From: Ottelia alismoides
Lineage: Eukaryota; Streptophyta; Magnoliopsida; Alismatales; Hydrocharitaceae
DNA length: 64,000 nt
NCBI GenBank assembly: GCA_037367405.1
Contig: JAZKJV010002961.1
Coordinates: 62,001-126,000 of the forward strand
Reading direction: 5' to 3'
Position numbers and translations under genes: made by a program. This document shows positions 63,995 through 64,000 of the stretch, in pieces; the stretch's first letter is position 1, and each line of letters opens with the position of its first letter. Below the pieces are notes generated by a model. It did no database searches, was not told the origin of the DNA, and saw nothing but the letters and a program-made list of their open reading frames with translations.

Positions 63995-64000
63995 GCGTGC

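Larger units (their letters stand above)
60907..64000 (-). mobile_element. Copia-type element L, pol-less H family, runs off the window
   Basis: Minus-strand member of the H family. The 3' LTR is 60907-61190, followed by the polypurine tract (plus strand CACACCCCTCAAGCTGG), a 61191-62070 interior with the pyrimidine-rich complement of the family's purine stretch, an RTE LINE at 62074-63103, a hAT MITE at 63134-63541, then further GC-rich family-like interior to the window end. The second LTR is outside. No retrotransposon protein domain of its own is seen. Confidence 0.7.

Noticed and set aside
1..64000. A complete new multi-gene system
   Set aside because: Nearly every coding stretch belongs to a known transposon class or to KING1; no cluster of unknown genes is present.

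Overview
This is plant nuclear DNA. It is AT-rich and intron-bearing, with very few host genes and dense layers of retrotransposons: Ty1/copia elements primed by initiator Met-tRNA, L1-type and RTE-type LINEs, a tRNA-derived SINE, hAT-like elements and a Tourist-like MITE. An angiosperm is certain from the family mix; a monocot is only a guess. There is no sign of bacterial, organellar or viral genes, and I see no CRISPR array, rRNA gene or functional tRNA gene.

Layout. 1-7.1 kb: L1-LINE pieces, the 5' half of a copia element and unclassified GC-rich, then AT-rich filler. 7.1-25.1 kb: a three-level nest. Copia A (minus) is split by copia B (plus). B is in turn split by copia C (minus) and by an AT-rich insert that itself holds the small LTR element D. 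A Tourist-like MITE sits in the 3' LTR of B. LTR divergence (A about 7%, B and C about 2%) agrees with the order of nesting. 25.4-26.1 kb: a SINE with a 17-bp target duplication and an L1 3' piece. 26.1-32.3 kb: decayed copia F (plus), carrying two DNA-transposon inserts.

33.0-44.6 kb: the one clearly recognisable host gene. Two exons of a KING1-type SnRK1 gamma subunit (four-CBS protein) sit 11.1 kb apart and join in frame, so they flank a single intron filled with a ruined copia element, a 1.2-kb hAT derivative and several copies of a pol-less copia-type family (elements K, H and LTR pieces). No earlier KING1 exon is visible in the 33 kb upstream, so the preceding intron may be longer than 33 kb.

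45-64 kb: RTE LINE copies (one with both ends and a 20-bp target duplication but with its catalytic core deleted), the last exon of an unidentified minus-strand gene at 47.3 kb that converges on KING1, copia-type elements J (plus) and L (minus), gag-only copia M (minus), and a hAT MITE at 63.1 kb.

The most interesting unexplained structure is a 40-nt inverted repeat (8-nt arms, 24-nt loop) 46-47 nt upstream of the gag start in four of five related copia elements (29 nt in the fifth). I did not find a new gene system; the novelty here lies in element architecture and in the size of the KING1 introns.
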